From an uncultured Bacteroidota bacterium (GTDB lineage Bacteria > Bacteroidota > Bacteroidia > Flavobacteriales > Flavobacteriaceae): 64,000 nt of DNA. The notes below the pieces were generated by a model. The model made no database searches and had not been told where the DNA came from. It was given only the letters and a program-made list of their open reading frames with translations. Shown here in pieces: positions 37,376-45,139 of this stretch (position 1 is its first letter; each line of letters begins with the position of its first letter). Both the position numbers and the translations under genes were made by a program. The DNA lies in the NCBI GenBank assembly GCA_902515395.1, contig CABXUL010000001.1, forward strand, positions 1 to 64,000. Reading direction: 5' to 3'.

Positions 37376-38479
37376 TTAATCACTAACAAGTGTTAAATTA
37401 AGGTGTTTTTTTGCACCAATTATAGCATTTAGAACCTCAAATGGCAATGCTAAAGATTTCTTTCTAGATAAAGTTTTTACTTGTAGTGTTTTCTCATTGT
37501 ATGGAGGTATTATAAAAACACTTCCATCCTCATGAAAAGTATATTTTCCAGTATATTTTAAATTTAAAGGGTTGGCAGATAAATTTTTTAAAATAATTTT
37601 TCCAATAATCTCATTTTTCTCATAAGTAATACTTGAAACAGAAATATTTGCCTTTAATAATTTTAAAAGATTTTCTTCTTTTCCAATCATTAAATCTTTA
37701 AACCATACAATTGTTTTTCCTTCGAAAAGGGCTTTTTTAATATGTTTAGATTCATTCTTTTCGCTAATAACAAAAGTAATTGGTCTATGTCCTCCCTCAG
37801 GAATTTTGAATTTCCAGTCTGCTATTCCATGAATATCAGAGGTTCCTAAAATAGTAAGATTATTCTCCAAAGCAATTGTTATTGCTTCATCAGAAAAAAT
37901 AGTTTCATTAGCAACTTCGATTCCATGAATAAGCCCTTTTCCAATTAACTCCTCATGTAAAGGATCTAATTTTGCTATTCCATCTGGTCTTTGACGGGCC
38001 CAATTTGGATGGTTCCAGAAAACAAAAGCATTTTGCTTATTAGCCTCAATTATTCCTGCAGATACGTCGTCTGGAAATAAAAGCTTATTCACGTCTTGGA
38101 CGAAAACCGCATTTATATGTCCGGGAGGCATTGATCTGGTGATTTCTGCTCCTCTTATCACCGAAAGTGGTTTTTTCGTTGCTGCAGCATTGGCGATGTC
38201 AAATGATCTATTCCTATCGGGATGAGGAATATCTGATTTATGTGGTTGGTACTCTAAATGGTCAGTAATAGATATTAAATCAAGACCTTCTCTAATTGCT
38301 TCTGAGACCCTTATATCTGGCCAGACAGAACCATCTGAAAATACAGTGTGAATGTGTAAATCCGTACTGATTAATTCATAGTTAGGCGGGGAAACAAAAA
38401 AGAGTTTATTTTGAGCGTTAACTAATACCCCAAAAAAAAGCAGTACGAGAAATCTTAACTGATGCTTAAAACTCATCAT
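37376..38479 (-). CDS. Secreted PHP-domain phosphoesterase (Sb-PDE-like)
   Basis: Exported metal-dependent phosphoesterase of 367 residues. It has a signal peptide (MMSFKHQLRFLVLLFFGVLVNAQ) and then the PHP motifs STDLHIHTVFSDGS, DLISITDHLEYQP and, later, RGAEIT, FWNHPNW and LGTSDIHG. This matches the family of phosphodiesterases that includes the Sphingobium enzyme acting on organophosphate diesters. The physiological substrate in marine bacteria is unknown; periplasmic phosphorus scavenging is plausible. The C-terminal 120 residues form an extra beta-rich region. It is convergent with the GT4 gene, 22 bases apart. Confidence 0.82.
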   Translation of the reverse strand: MMSFKHQLRFLVLLFFGVLVNAQNKLFFVSPPNYELISTDLHIHTVFSDGSVWPDIRVSEAIREGLDLISITDHLEYQPHKSDIPHPDRNRSFDIANAAATKKPLSVIRGAEITRSMPPGHINAVFVQDVNKLLFPDDVSAGIIEANKQNAFVFWNHPNWARQRPDGIAKLDPLHEELIGKGLIHGIEVANETIFSDEAITIALENNLTILGTSDIHGIADWKFKIPEGGHRPITFVISEKNESKHIKKALFEGKTIVWFKDLMIGKEENLLKLLKANISVSSITYEKNEIIGKIILKNLSANPLNLKYTGKYTFHEDGSVFIIPPYNEKTLQVKTLSRKKSLALPFEVLNAIIGAKKHLNLTLVSD

Positions 38480-38800
38480 ATTTTTTACTAGTCATTTAAA
38501 TCATGAAGTAATGTATGCATGGAAGTATCCCAAACCTCTTTGTAATCATCCTCAATTTCGTCAGTATCTTAAGTAACTTATTTTTTTCTTTTACAATAAC
38601 TTATAAACTCTTCTTTATTAAGATACTCAATTTTTTTTTAATGTTCGAATTGTTTAGTAGACAAATTTTGAAATGGTCAATGTCGATTTTCATTTTTTTA
38701 TTTAAAGAAAAACAAAGATTGTTAGGTAAAAATTAAATCATTATTAAGAAAATGTTTTTATATCAACAAGCTATAAACAAAACTGTAAGAAAAAACCTTT
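38480..38800 (-). other. Intergenic region with possible remains of a small minus-strand gene
   Basis: 321 bases between the cupin and PHP genes. The longest plus-strand ORF is Phe/Ile/Leu-rich and looks like a translation of T-rich DNA. On the minus strand one frame reads coding-like peptides separated by stops: KKIEYLNKEEFISYCKRKK, stop, and then DEIEDDYKEVWD continuing to MHTLLHDLND before a TAG about 10 bases ahead of the PHP start. A 9-A run lies in the middle. It could be a decayed or frameshifted gene, or chance. No family is recognised. Confidence 0.3.
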
Positions 38801-39283
38801 TTATCGTCCAAAGTCATCCTGTACTCGAACAATATCCTCTTCATCTGAAGGGTGATCAGGATCGGTATGTAGCCATATTTCAGCTATAAGCCCCTGTTTT
38901 TCAAGACCAATTAGTCGATGCCGTTCACCTTGTTTAAGGTGAATTTGATCTCCTTCTTTAAAAGTTTCCATGGGATTTTGGTCATCATTGTTAGATCTAA
39001 TAATTCCAACCTCTCCATTATAAATCCTCCATATTTCAGCCCTTCTATGGTGATATTGCCATGACAATCTTGAATTAGAATTGACAATTAAAATTTTAGG
39101 GCTCAATTTTCCAGAAATTTTTAAATCAACTAATGAGATATTATCAAAAAATTGGTCTGCAAATTTTTCAGCTTGGTTTTCATCAATTACTAAGAATCCT
39201 CCCCAAGGTCTTTCAAAATCATAAGTAGTCACTTTATAACCAAAGGACTCGATATGCTTTTTTATTTTGGAGAAGTTTTCCAT
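38801..39283 (-). CDS. Cupin protein resembling type II phosphomannose isomerase C-terminal domain
   Basis: Start placed at 39283 (MENFSKIKKHIESFGYKV); the frame extends three codons upstream. About 160 residues form one cupin barrel with the features of the isomerase part of mannose-1-phosphate guanylyltransferase/phosphomannose isomerase: PWGGFLVIDE, SRLSWQYHHRRAEIWRI, EGDQIHLKQGERHRLIG and EEDIVRVQDDFGR. The HH...E...H metal ligands are present. It probably isomerises or binds a sugar phosphate, but related single-domain cupins are uncharacterised. It follows the Gfo/Idh oxidoreductase across a terminator. Confidence 0.72.
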   Translation of the reverse strand: MENFSKIKKHIESFGYKVTTYDFERPWGGFLVIDENQAEKFADQFFDNISLVDLKISGKLSPKILIVNSNSRLSWQYHHRRAEIWRIYNGEVGIIRSNNDDQNPMETFKEGDQIHLKQGERHRLIGLEKQGLIAEIWLHTDPDHPSDEEDIVRVQDDFGR

Positions 39284-39290
39284 TTTAATC

Positions 39291-39325
39291 AAAAAAATAG
39301 GAGCGATAATTTTTTTACCGCTCCT
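39291..39325 (-). terminator. Terminator between the Gfo/Idh oxidoreductase and the cupin gene
   Basis: On the minus strand AGGAGCG and CGCTCCT form a 7-bp stem with a 13-base loop, followed by A then seven T. It should end the oxidoreductase transcript before the cupin start 8 bases downstream. Confidence 0.65.
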
Positions 39326-39349
39326 TTTGGTTAGATTATTTTAAATTTT

Positions 39350-40816
39350 TTAAATCGGTAGTTCCCAACCCTCACGGTACTTTTTGGAAACAAATTCATT
39401 TGCCTCGTCTAGATTTGTAATTTTCATATTTTCACCATCCCAAAGCAATTTCTTTCTTCCAAAATAGTCCATTTCATCTCTACCATTTCTTTTTGTACGA
39501 ATTTTCTTTCTCAAATCTCGACTTCTAAGAGCCAAATTACCCATGATAACGGTTTCAGTAAATGGTCCAGAATAATCAAATGAGGATGTGAGATTTTTAT
39601 GCTCCTTAGAGTTAAATCCAGCTTTGCAGGCTTCAGTCCAAGTTGAAGCATGAACAATGTTTACGTTTGGTTGATTGCTAGTATTAAAAACAACTGGTTC
39701 TTCGCCTTTTATGTATAAAGTAGGATTGTTAGCATATATTTCAGCAGTAATGACTCCCTTCGCACCAATCATCATAATACCCGATGATTCTCCCTTGTCG
39801 TAATTCATTATAAATTCTTCTTTAATCTCCTCAGGAATTGTAGGAGTAAGTCCGCCATCCATCCAGATAAGTTTTATTCCATCTTTATTATGAGGAGAAT
39901 TTTTGTATTCAATTGTGACCATTGATGATATTGGACATCCAGTTGGTGTATATTCTGGCACCCACATTTTTCTAAAAACATTTGTTGCAGTACACTCAAC
40001 ACTACTTGGATATCCAAGTTTAAGAGTTTTATATGGAGCATCGAGTGTGTGACAACCAATATCCCCTAATGCACCTGTTCCGTATTCCCAAAACCCTCTC
40101 CAGTCAAAGGGATGTAAGCCAGGGGAATAAGGCTTTTTTCTTGCAGTTCCTAACCACAAATCCCAGTCAAGAGTTTTTGGTTTTTCTGATGGATTTGCAT
40201 TAGGATGCTCAACTCCCTGAGGCCACACTGGTCGATTTGTCCAGGCATAAATCGTATGTACTTTTCCAATTTTATCTTTATCAATCCATTCTTGTATTTT
40301 AGGAACCCCAATACTTGACCCTCCTTGGTTTCCCATTTGAGTGACAATTCTATTTTTTTGAGCCGTCTGGTTCAAAAATCTAGCCTCAGCAATAGTATGA
40401 GTTAATGGCTTTTGAACATATACATGAATACCTCTATTCATGCAATCATATGCAATTCTAGCATGATTATGGTCAGGTGTTGAAATTGTTATGGCATCAA
40501 TATTTTTCTCCTTATCAAGCATTTCTCGGTAGTCTAAGTATTTATTTACTCGAGGGTGAGCTTTATAACTACTTTCTGCTCTTGCTGGGTCTACATCACA
40601 TAATGCGACAACCCTATTTTTCCCGTTCTGATATGCATTTTCAATGTCAGATCTCCCTTTTCCACCAGACCCAACAGCTGCAAGTCCCAATTGATCACTT
40701 GGAGCGGTATATCCTTTTCCTCCTATAACATGTCTTGGAACTATAAAAACACCAGTCCCTAACAGACTAGTTTTTTTAATAAAATCTCTTCTTGATTTAG
40801 ATTTTTTATTTAGCAT
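39350..40816 (-). CDS. Tat-exported Gfo/Idh/MocA-family oxidoreductase
   Basis: NAD(P)-dependent sugar oxidoreductase predicted to be folded with its cofactor and exported by the Tat system. The N-terminus has the twin-arginine motif SRRDFIKK (residues 8-15) ahead of a hydrophobic stretch. The Rossmann domain (GLAAVGSGGKGRSDIENA), the DAITISTPDHNHARIA segment and the catalytic EKP-like motif (VQKPLTHTIAEARFL) follow. The length of 488 residues includes a long C-terminal substrate domain. Such proteins are abundant in polysaccharide-degrading Bacteroidota. Some oxidise sugars to 3-keto derivatives, which would suit the DUF1080 protein encoded at 57303; that link is inference. Confidence 0.9.
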   Translation of the reverse strand: MLNKKSKSRRDFIKKTSLLGTGVFIVPRHVIGGKGYTAPSDQLGLAAVGSGGKGRSDIENAYQNGKNRVVALCDVDPARAESSYKAHPRVNKYLDYREMLDKEKNIDAITISTPDHNHARIAYDCMNRGIHVYVQKPLTHTIAEARFLNQTAQKNRIVTQMGNQGGSSIGVPKIQEWIDKDKIGKVHTIYAWTNRPVWPQGVEHPNANPSEKPKTLDWDLWLGTARKKPYSPGLHPFDWRGFWEYGTGALGDIGCHTLDAPYKTLKLGYPSSVECTATNVFRKMWVPEYTPTGCPISSMVTIEYKNSPHNKDGIKLIWMDGGLTPTIPEEIKEEFIMNYDKGESSGIMMIGAKGVITAEIYANNPTLYIKGEEPVVFNTSNQPNVNIVHASTWTEACKAGFNSKEHKNLTSSFDYSGPFTETVIMGNLALRSRDLRKKIRTKRNGRDEMDYFGRKKLLWDGENMKITNLDEANEFVSKKYREGWELPI

Positions 40817-40881
40817 GATTTAATTATTATTTATTTCGAAATATAAAAAATTATTTAATTAATTATAAGATTTAATTGCAA

Positions 40882-42483
40882 TTAAAGCGAAATATCTCTT
40901 TTCCATGGCAAAAAGTCATACTGTCTGTTTATTGATGATTTAGTTATTAATTCACCACTTGCTACTTTAATTATCATCTCTAGTAAATCATTTGATAGTT
41001 CATCCAGACTTTTCTTGCCATCAATTAGATCACCAGTATTAAAATCAATGATATCAGACATTTTTTTAAAAACAGTAGTATTAGAGGAAACCTTAATTAC
41101 AGGAGTAATTGGGTTGCCTGTTGGTGTACCTAAACCAGTAGTAAATATAATTAAGTTAGCACCTGAACCAGCTAATGCGGTTGTACTTTCAACATCATTG
41201 CCTGGAGTACATAATAAATTTAGTCCCTCTTTTTTATGAAACTCCCCATAATCTAAAATATCTACAATTTCAGAGGATCCTCCTTTTTTTGCTGCTCCAG
41301 CTGATTTCATGGCGTCAGTGATTAAACCATCTTTAATATTACCTGGAGAGGGATTAGCAGTGAAATCAGTTCCTGCTTCAATTACTTTATCTTCATATTT
41401 TCTCATCAATTCGATAAACTTTTTCGCCTTTTCAATATTACTACATCTATCCACAAGTTCTTGTTCAACACCCCTCAACTCTGGGAATTCTGATAATATA
41501 GCACTTCCCCCATATTGAACTAATTGATCCATTGCAAGACCTAGTGTAGGATTTGCAGAAATTCCTGAAAAACCATCTGATCCTCCACATTCAAGACCAA
41601 TGGTCAACTTAGATAATGGACATTTTTCTCTTTTTATTTCATTTACTTTTTTTATTTCTTCTATTGAATCCTTTATTATTTTTTTTATAAGTTCATCACC
41701 TTTACCAACTTTTTGTTGATCAAAAATTAAAAGAGGCTTATCAAAACTTGGATTAATAGATTTCAATTCATCTAAAAATAATTCAACCTGAAGATTTTGA
41801 CACCCAAGGCTTAAAACACTCACTCCTGCAACATTTGGGTTATTTGCATACCCAGAAAGAAGCCTTGCTAACATTTTAGAATCTGACCTTGTACCACCAC
41901 ATCCCCCATTATGGGTTATAAATCTTATTTCAACATTTGGAAAAGGATTTTTAACATCTGACCAATCAGTTCTTATATCTTCATTTTGAACTAAACCCCT
42001 CAAGAATTGTTGGTGGTCATGCAACTTATCTGGGTAAAACTCTCTTTCAAAAATAGTTTTTAAAAGTTCAATATTTCGGTTTTCACAAAAAACAAGAGGA
42101 AAGAAAAGCCACACATTCTGTGTGCCAACCCTTCCATCTTTTCTGGGATAACCCATAAAAAAATGATTTGTACTATGATTTTTAGCTCTTTTGATTTTAC
42201 CCACATTTTCAAAGCTAATATCATCGCTGAAATCATTATCCATATTATTGGTTGTTAATGGCTCCCCTTTCAAGACTTTTTGATTAGCAACTCCGACTTT
42301 AACTCCATACATTATTAACGGATCATTCCTATTTAAATCTGATTGAGCGAATTTATGTTTTTGTTTTACTGAATAAAGAAGAGTTATCTCATCATTTTCA
42401 ACAATTACTTTTTCACCTTTTGTTAAATTATCCATAGCTACAACTAGATTATCACTTGGGTGAATTTTTATTACTTTATTCAT
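40882..42483 (-). CDS. uxaA: Altronate dehydratase
   Basis: Dehydrates D-altronate to 2-keto-3-deoxygluconate in galacturonate catabolism. It has an N-terminal SAF domain (about residues 1-95), then the UxaA body with FMGYPRKDGRVGTQNVWLFFPLV, HNGGCGGTRSDS, LTIGLECGGSDGFSGISANPTLG and LLCTPGNDVESTTALAGSGANLIIFTTGLGTPTGNP. The cysteines in these motifs fit the metal site. The 533-residue length fits the fused SAF-UxaA form. It overlaps uxaB by four bases, giving translational coupling. The isomerase UxaC and the KDG kinase/aldolase are not in this window. Confidence 0.92.
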   Translation of the reverse strand: MNKVIKIHPSDNLVVAMDNLTKGEKVIVENDEITLLYSVKQKHKFAQSDLNRNDPLIMYGVKVGVANQKVLKGEPLTTNNMDNDFSDDISFENVGKIKRAKNHSTNHFFMGYPRKDGRVGTQNVWLFFPLVFCENRNIELLKTIFEREFYPDKLHDHQQFLRGLVQNEDIRTDWSDVKNPFPNVEIRFITHNGGCGGTRSDSKMLARLLSGYANNPNVAGVSVLSLGCQNLQVELFLDELKSINPSFDKPLLIFDQQKVGKGDELIKKIIKDSIEEIKKVNEIKREKCPLSKLTIGLECGGSDGFSGISANPTLGLAMDQLVQYGGSAILSEFPELRGVEQELVDRCSNIEKAKKFIELMRKYEDKVIEAGTDFTANPSPGNIKDGLITDAMKSAGAAKKGGSSEIVDILDYGEFHKKEGLNLLCTPGNDVESTTALAGSGANLIIFTTGLGTPTGNPITPVIKVSSNTTVFKKMSDIIDFNTGDLIDGKKSLDELSNDLLEMIIKVASGELITKSSINRQYDFLPWKRDISL

Positions 42484-43898
42484 ACGATTTTGTCTTCATA
42501 AAAGTTATAAGCATCAATAACATTTCTATGTGAGTTTATAAGTTTCAATGAATTAGTAACATTTTCTTTCAACGAAATATTTTTTGAAAGGTTTTTATCC
42601 CACATTGAAACATTACCAAGAGTTTGTTCGACTATTTTCTCAATTGATAAATCCTTCCATATTTCAGAGAAAAAAAGAATATTTGACTTTTCATCTTTTA
42701 ATTGATATTGATGTGAAGAGATATTCTTACCATAAAAATAAATCAGACATGCCATTGCAAAGCAAAGTATTTTTGGAACAACTCCGTGTTTTTTTTGGTA
42801 TAGGAGAATACTCGGTAATACTCTTACTTTGAATTTTGAAATTGAATTCAGAGAAATTGATTCTAATTTGTGAATAATAAAGGGGTTAGTAAATCTCTCA
42901 AGAACTGAATTGGCATAAGTTTTAAGTTCACTTTCATCAAAATCAATACTTGGAATAATTTCCTCAAATAGAGTTTTTTTTATAATTTTTTTTAAAAAAG
43001 GATCATTTAGGGCACCGGATACAGTTTCAATTCCACATAGTAGACCAATAGGAACCATTGAGGTGTGGCAGCCATTTAAAATTCTTACTTTCCTAGTTCG
43101 ATAAACGGTTAGATCAGAAACTACTTTTACATTAATTTTTTTTAATTTGTCAGCTGGGAATATTTCTAGTAACTCTTCATTTCCCTCTATTACCCATAGG
43201 AAGAATGGTTCACAGGTTACCATTAGTTTGTCTTCAAATGGGAGGTTTTTTTTGTAAAACTCAATTTCATTTTTTGGATATCCAGGAACTATTCTATCCA
43301 CCAGGGTGTTATAAAATTTATTCAGCTCTAACCAATTCTTAAATTTCTCACCTAACTCCCAACTATCACAAATTTCAATCAATATTTCTCTTAATTTTGA
43401 ACCGTTTTTTTCAATTAGTTCACATGGAATAATGTGAAGTATCGAAGAGGGATCACCATTAAATTTTTTAAATCTATGATATAAAAGCATTAAAAGTTTT
43501 GCAGGGAATGAGGCTGGGGGCTTATTGTTAAAATTATCATTTCTATCATGTGAAATTCCAGCCTCGGTTGTGTTAGAAAAGATAAAGGTTAAGTTTTTAT
43601 TTTCTGCAAGTTCTAAATATGATTTAAAATCTTCGAAAGGGTTTATGAGTTCATCCAAACAATTAATTAGATGTTTTGATCTTAACTGCTTACCTTCAAT
43701 AATTCCCTCGAGGAATACGTGATATTGTCCATTTTGTTTTTTTAAATCAGATATAGTTCCTTTTTCAATCGGCTGAACAACGTTGACCTTACCTTTAAAT
43801 TTAGTTTCTTCATTTAAAAGCTGAATACAATAATCCACAAATGCTCTCATGAAGTTGCCTTCTCCAAATTGTATACTATCAGTGGGTAAATTTTTCAT
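42480..43898 (-). CDS. uxaB: Tagaturonate reductase
   Basis: NADH-dependent reduction of D-tagaturonate to D-altronate, the step before UxaA. A mannitol-dehydrogenase-family enzyme of 472 residues with an N-terminal nucleotide-binding start (SIQFGEGNFMRAFVDYCIQLLNEE), the DRIVPGYP motif at about residues 210-217, and the catalytic-domain KVRILNGCHTSMVPIGLLCG with its conserved Lys, Asn and His. It could in principle act on fructuronate, but coupling to uxaA supports tagaturonate. It is first in a two-gene minus-strand operon. Confidence 0.9.
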   Translation of the reverse strand: MKNLPTDSIQFGEGNFMRAFVDYCIQLLNEETKFKGKVNVVQPIEKGTISDLKKQNGQYHVFLEGIIEGKQLRSKHLINCLDELINPFEDFKSYLELAENKNLTFIFSNTTEAGISHDRNDNFNNKPPASFPAKLLMLLYHRFKKFNGDPSSILHIIPCELIEKNGSKLREILIEICDSWELGEKFKNWLELNKFYNTLVDRIVPGYPKNEIEFYKKNLPFEDKLMVTCEPFFLWVIEGNEELLEIFPADKLKKINVKVVSDLTVYRTRKVRILNGCHTSMVPIGLLCGIETVSGALNDPFLKKIIKKTLFEEIIPSIDFDESELKTYANSVLERFTNPFIIHKLESISLNSISKFKVRVLPSILLYQKKHGVVPKILCFAMACLIYFYGKNISSHQYQLKDEKSNILFFSEIWKDLSIEKIVEQTLGNVSMWDKNLSKNISLKENVTNSLKLINSHRNVIDAYNFYEDKIV

Positions 43899-43985
43899 CT
43901 CAAAGGATTATTGTTTAGTTTTATAATTGTAAAAATACAGACTTTTACGAATTGATTTTATTTTTTGAATTTAGACATTTATAAA

Positions 43986-44225
43986 ATGAAGTTAAAGCTT
44001 ATTATATTGATATTTTTCTTTTCTTGTAGTGACGATGAAGAGTGTGTCATAATTAGAGAAAAAGCCGAAGAGTCGAATAGTTATTATTTTTATTTTTCAA
44101 CGAATTATTTATCAACATCACAGCCAAATAACTTGATGGGTGCTATTGACGGTAGATATGCCTCGGGAAAGGTGTCAAAAGAAACCTATGAAAAATATGA
44201 TATTGGAGATGAATATTGTTATTAG
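43986..44225 (+). CDS. Small lipoprotein of unknown function
   Basis: 79 residues if started at 43986 (MKLKLIILIFFFSC), which puts a lipoprotein cysteine at position 14; a frame extension to 43965 adds seven residues. After the cysteine comes an acidic SDDEECVII segment and then a polar region with YASGKVSKETYEKY. No family is recognised. The next gene's likely start overlaps its end by 17 bases, so the two are probably co-transcribed and perhaps act together at the envelope. Confidence 0.5.
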   Translation: MKLKLIILIFFFSCSDDEECVIIREKAEESNSYYFYFSTNYLSTSQPNNLMGAIDGRYASGKVSKETYEKYDIGDEYCY

Positions 44226-45030
44226 TAAATCAATTGATTCATCGATTCCAAATATTTCTCAAAAAATAAAATCTAATTTTCAGATTTTTCTGATTATTAT
44301 CTTTACGCCATTATTTAGTCCTATTTTTTCGCAATCAATCATCACTGACAGACCTGATCAGACCGAGAGTGCCGTAACTGTGGATCCAGGAATCCTTCAG
44401 ATAGAGTCAGGACTATTTAGTCAAGTAGAGGGAGAGGGAGTCAATAGATTTAAAAGTATTGTTCTTCCAACAAATCTTTTAAGATATGGCATATCTAATA
44501 ATGTTGAGTTAAGGTTGGTTTTACAATTGGATGGAGAAACAACAAAAACTAACACATACTATTTATTTGCATTAGGTAATGTTGAATTTGGAACAAAAGT
44601 TGAACTTAATAAAAAAGAGGATTCAAAAGTTCAATTCGCATTATTATCTCATGTCAAATTACCCAAAAATGATTGGGGAAATTTTTCTGAAAATCTAGGA
44701 TTTATTAACCGATTATCATTAGCTCATGACATTACAAATATAATTAGTATTGGTTATAATTTTGGTTACGATTACTTTACAAACGGACAAGGAAATTATA
44801 CTTATACAGTGGCTCTTGGTATAGGTGTGAGTGAAAAATTAAGTATATATGGAGAGTCTTTTGGCAGTGTTTTTGTCAATAATATTCCTTTATCAAATTT
44901 TGACTATGGTCTTGCCTATCTTGTCAAATCCAATATTCAGTTTGATTTATCTTTTGGTCTTGGATTAAATAATGAAATGAATTACCAGTCAATTGGCATT
45001 AGTTGGAGGCAAAAACCAAAAGAAAAATAG
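44209..45030 (+). CDS. Outer-membrane beta-barrel transporter-like protein (phenol-degradation MetA-like family)
   Basis: Start chosen at 44209 (MNIVISKSIDSS...), which leads into a hydrophobic signal segment FQIFLIIIFTPLFSPIFSQ; the frame extends to 44140 but then overlaps the upstream gene deeply. The mature part starts SIITDRPDQTESAVTVDPGILQIESGLF, a strong marker of the family annotated as transporter or MetA-pathway protein. Alternating strands follow to GISWRQ near the end. About 250 mature residues fit a small outer-membrane barrel. Cargo is unknown. Confidence 0.75.
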   Translation: MNIVISKSIDSSIPNISQKIKSNFQIFLIIIFTPLFSPIFSQSIITDRPDQTESAVTVDPGILQIESGLFSQVEGEGVNRFKSIVLPTNLLRYGISNNVELRLVLQLDGETTKTNTYYLFALGNVEFGTKVELNKKEDSKVQFALLSHVKLPKNDWGNFSENLGFINRLSLAHDITNIISIGYNFGYDYFTNGQGNYTYTVALGIGVSEKLSIYGESFGSVFVNNIPLSNFDYGLAYLVKSNIQFDLSFGLGLNNEMNYQSIGISWRQKPKEK

Positions 45031-45106
45031 AATACAAAAATCAGTTGAATTTTTTATAATTTAATTTTGAACGTTTTATAAATTATAAGTTTATTTAAAA
45101 TTTGTC

Positions 45107-45114
45107 TATTTTTG
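45107..45114 (+). promoter_or_regulatory. Candidate -7 element for the SulP gene
   Basis: TATTTTTG fits TAnnTTTG, 25 bases before the ATG. No -33 TTG at suitable spacing. Confidence 0.35.
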
Positions 45115-45139
45115 AAATCCTTAAATAAACCGTTAACTA

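Noticed and set aside
38515..38736. Plus-strand ORF encoding a 73-residue hydrophobic peptide
   Set aside because: Composition is Phe/Ile/Leu/Lys, as expected from T-rich DNA; no signal, no neighbours on the strand, and the minus strand looks more coding-like.
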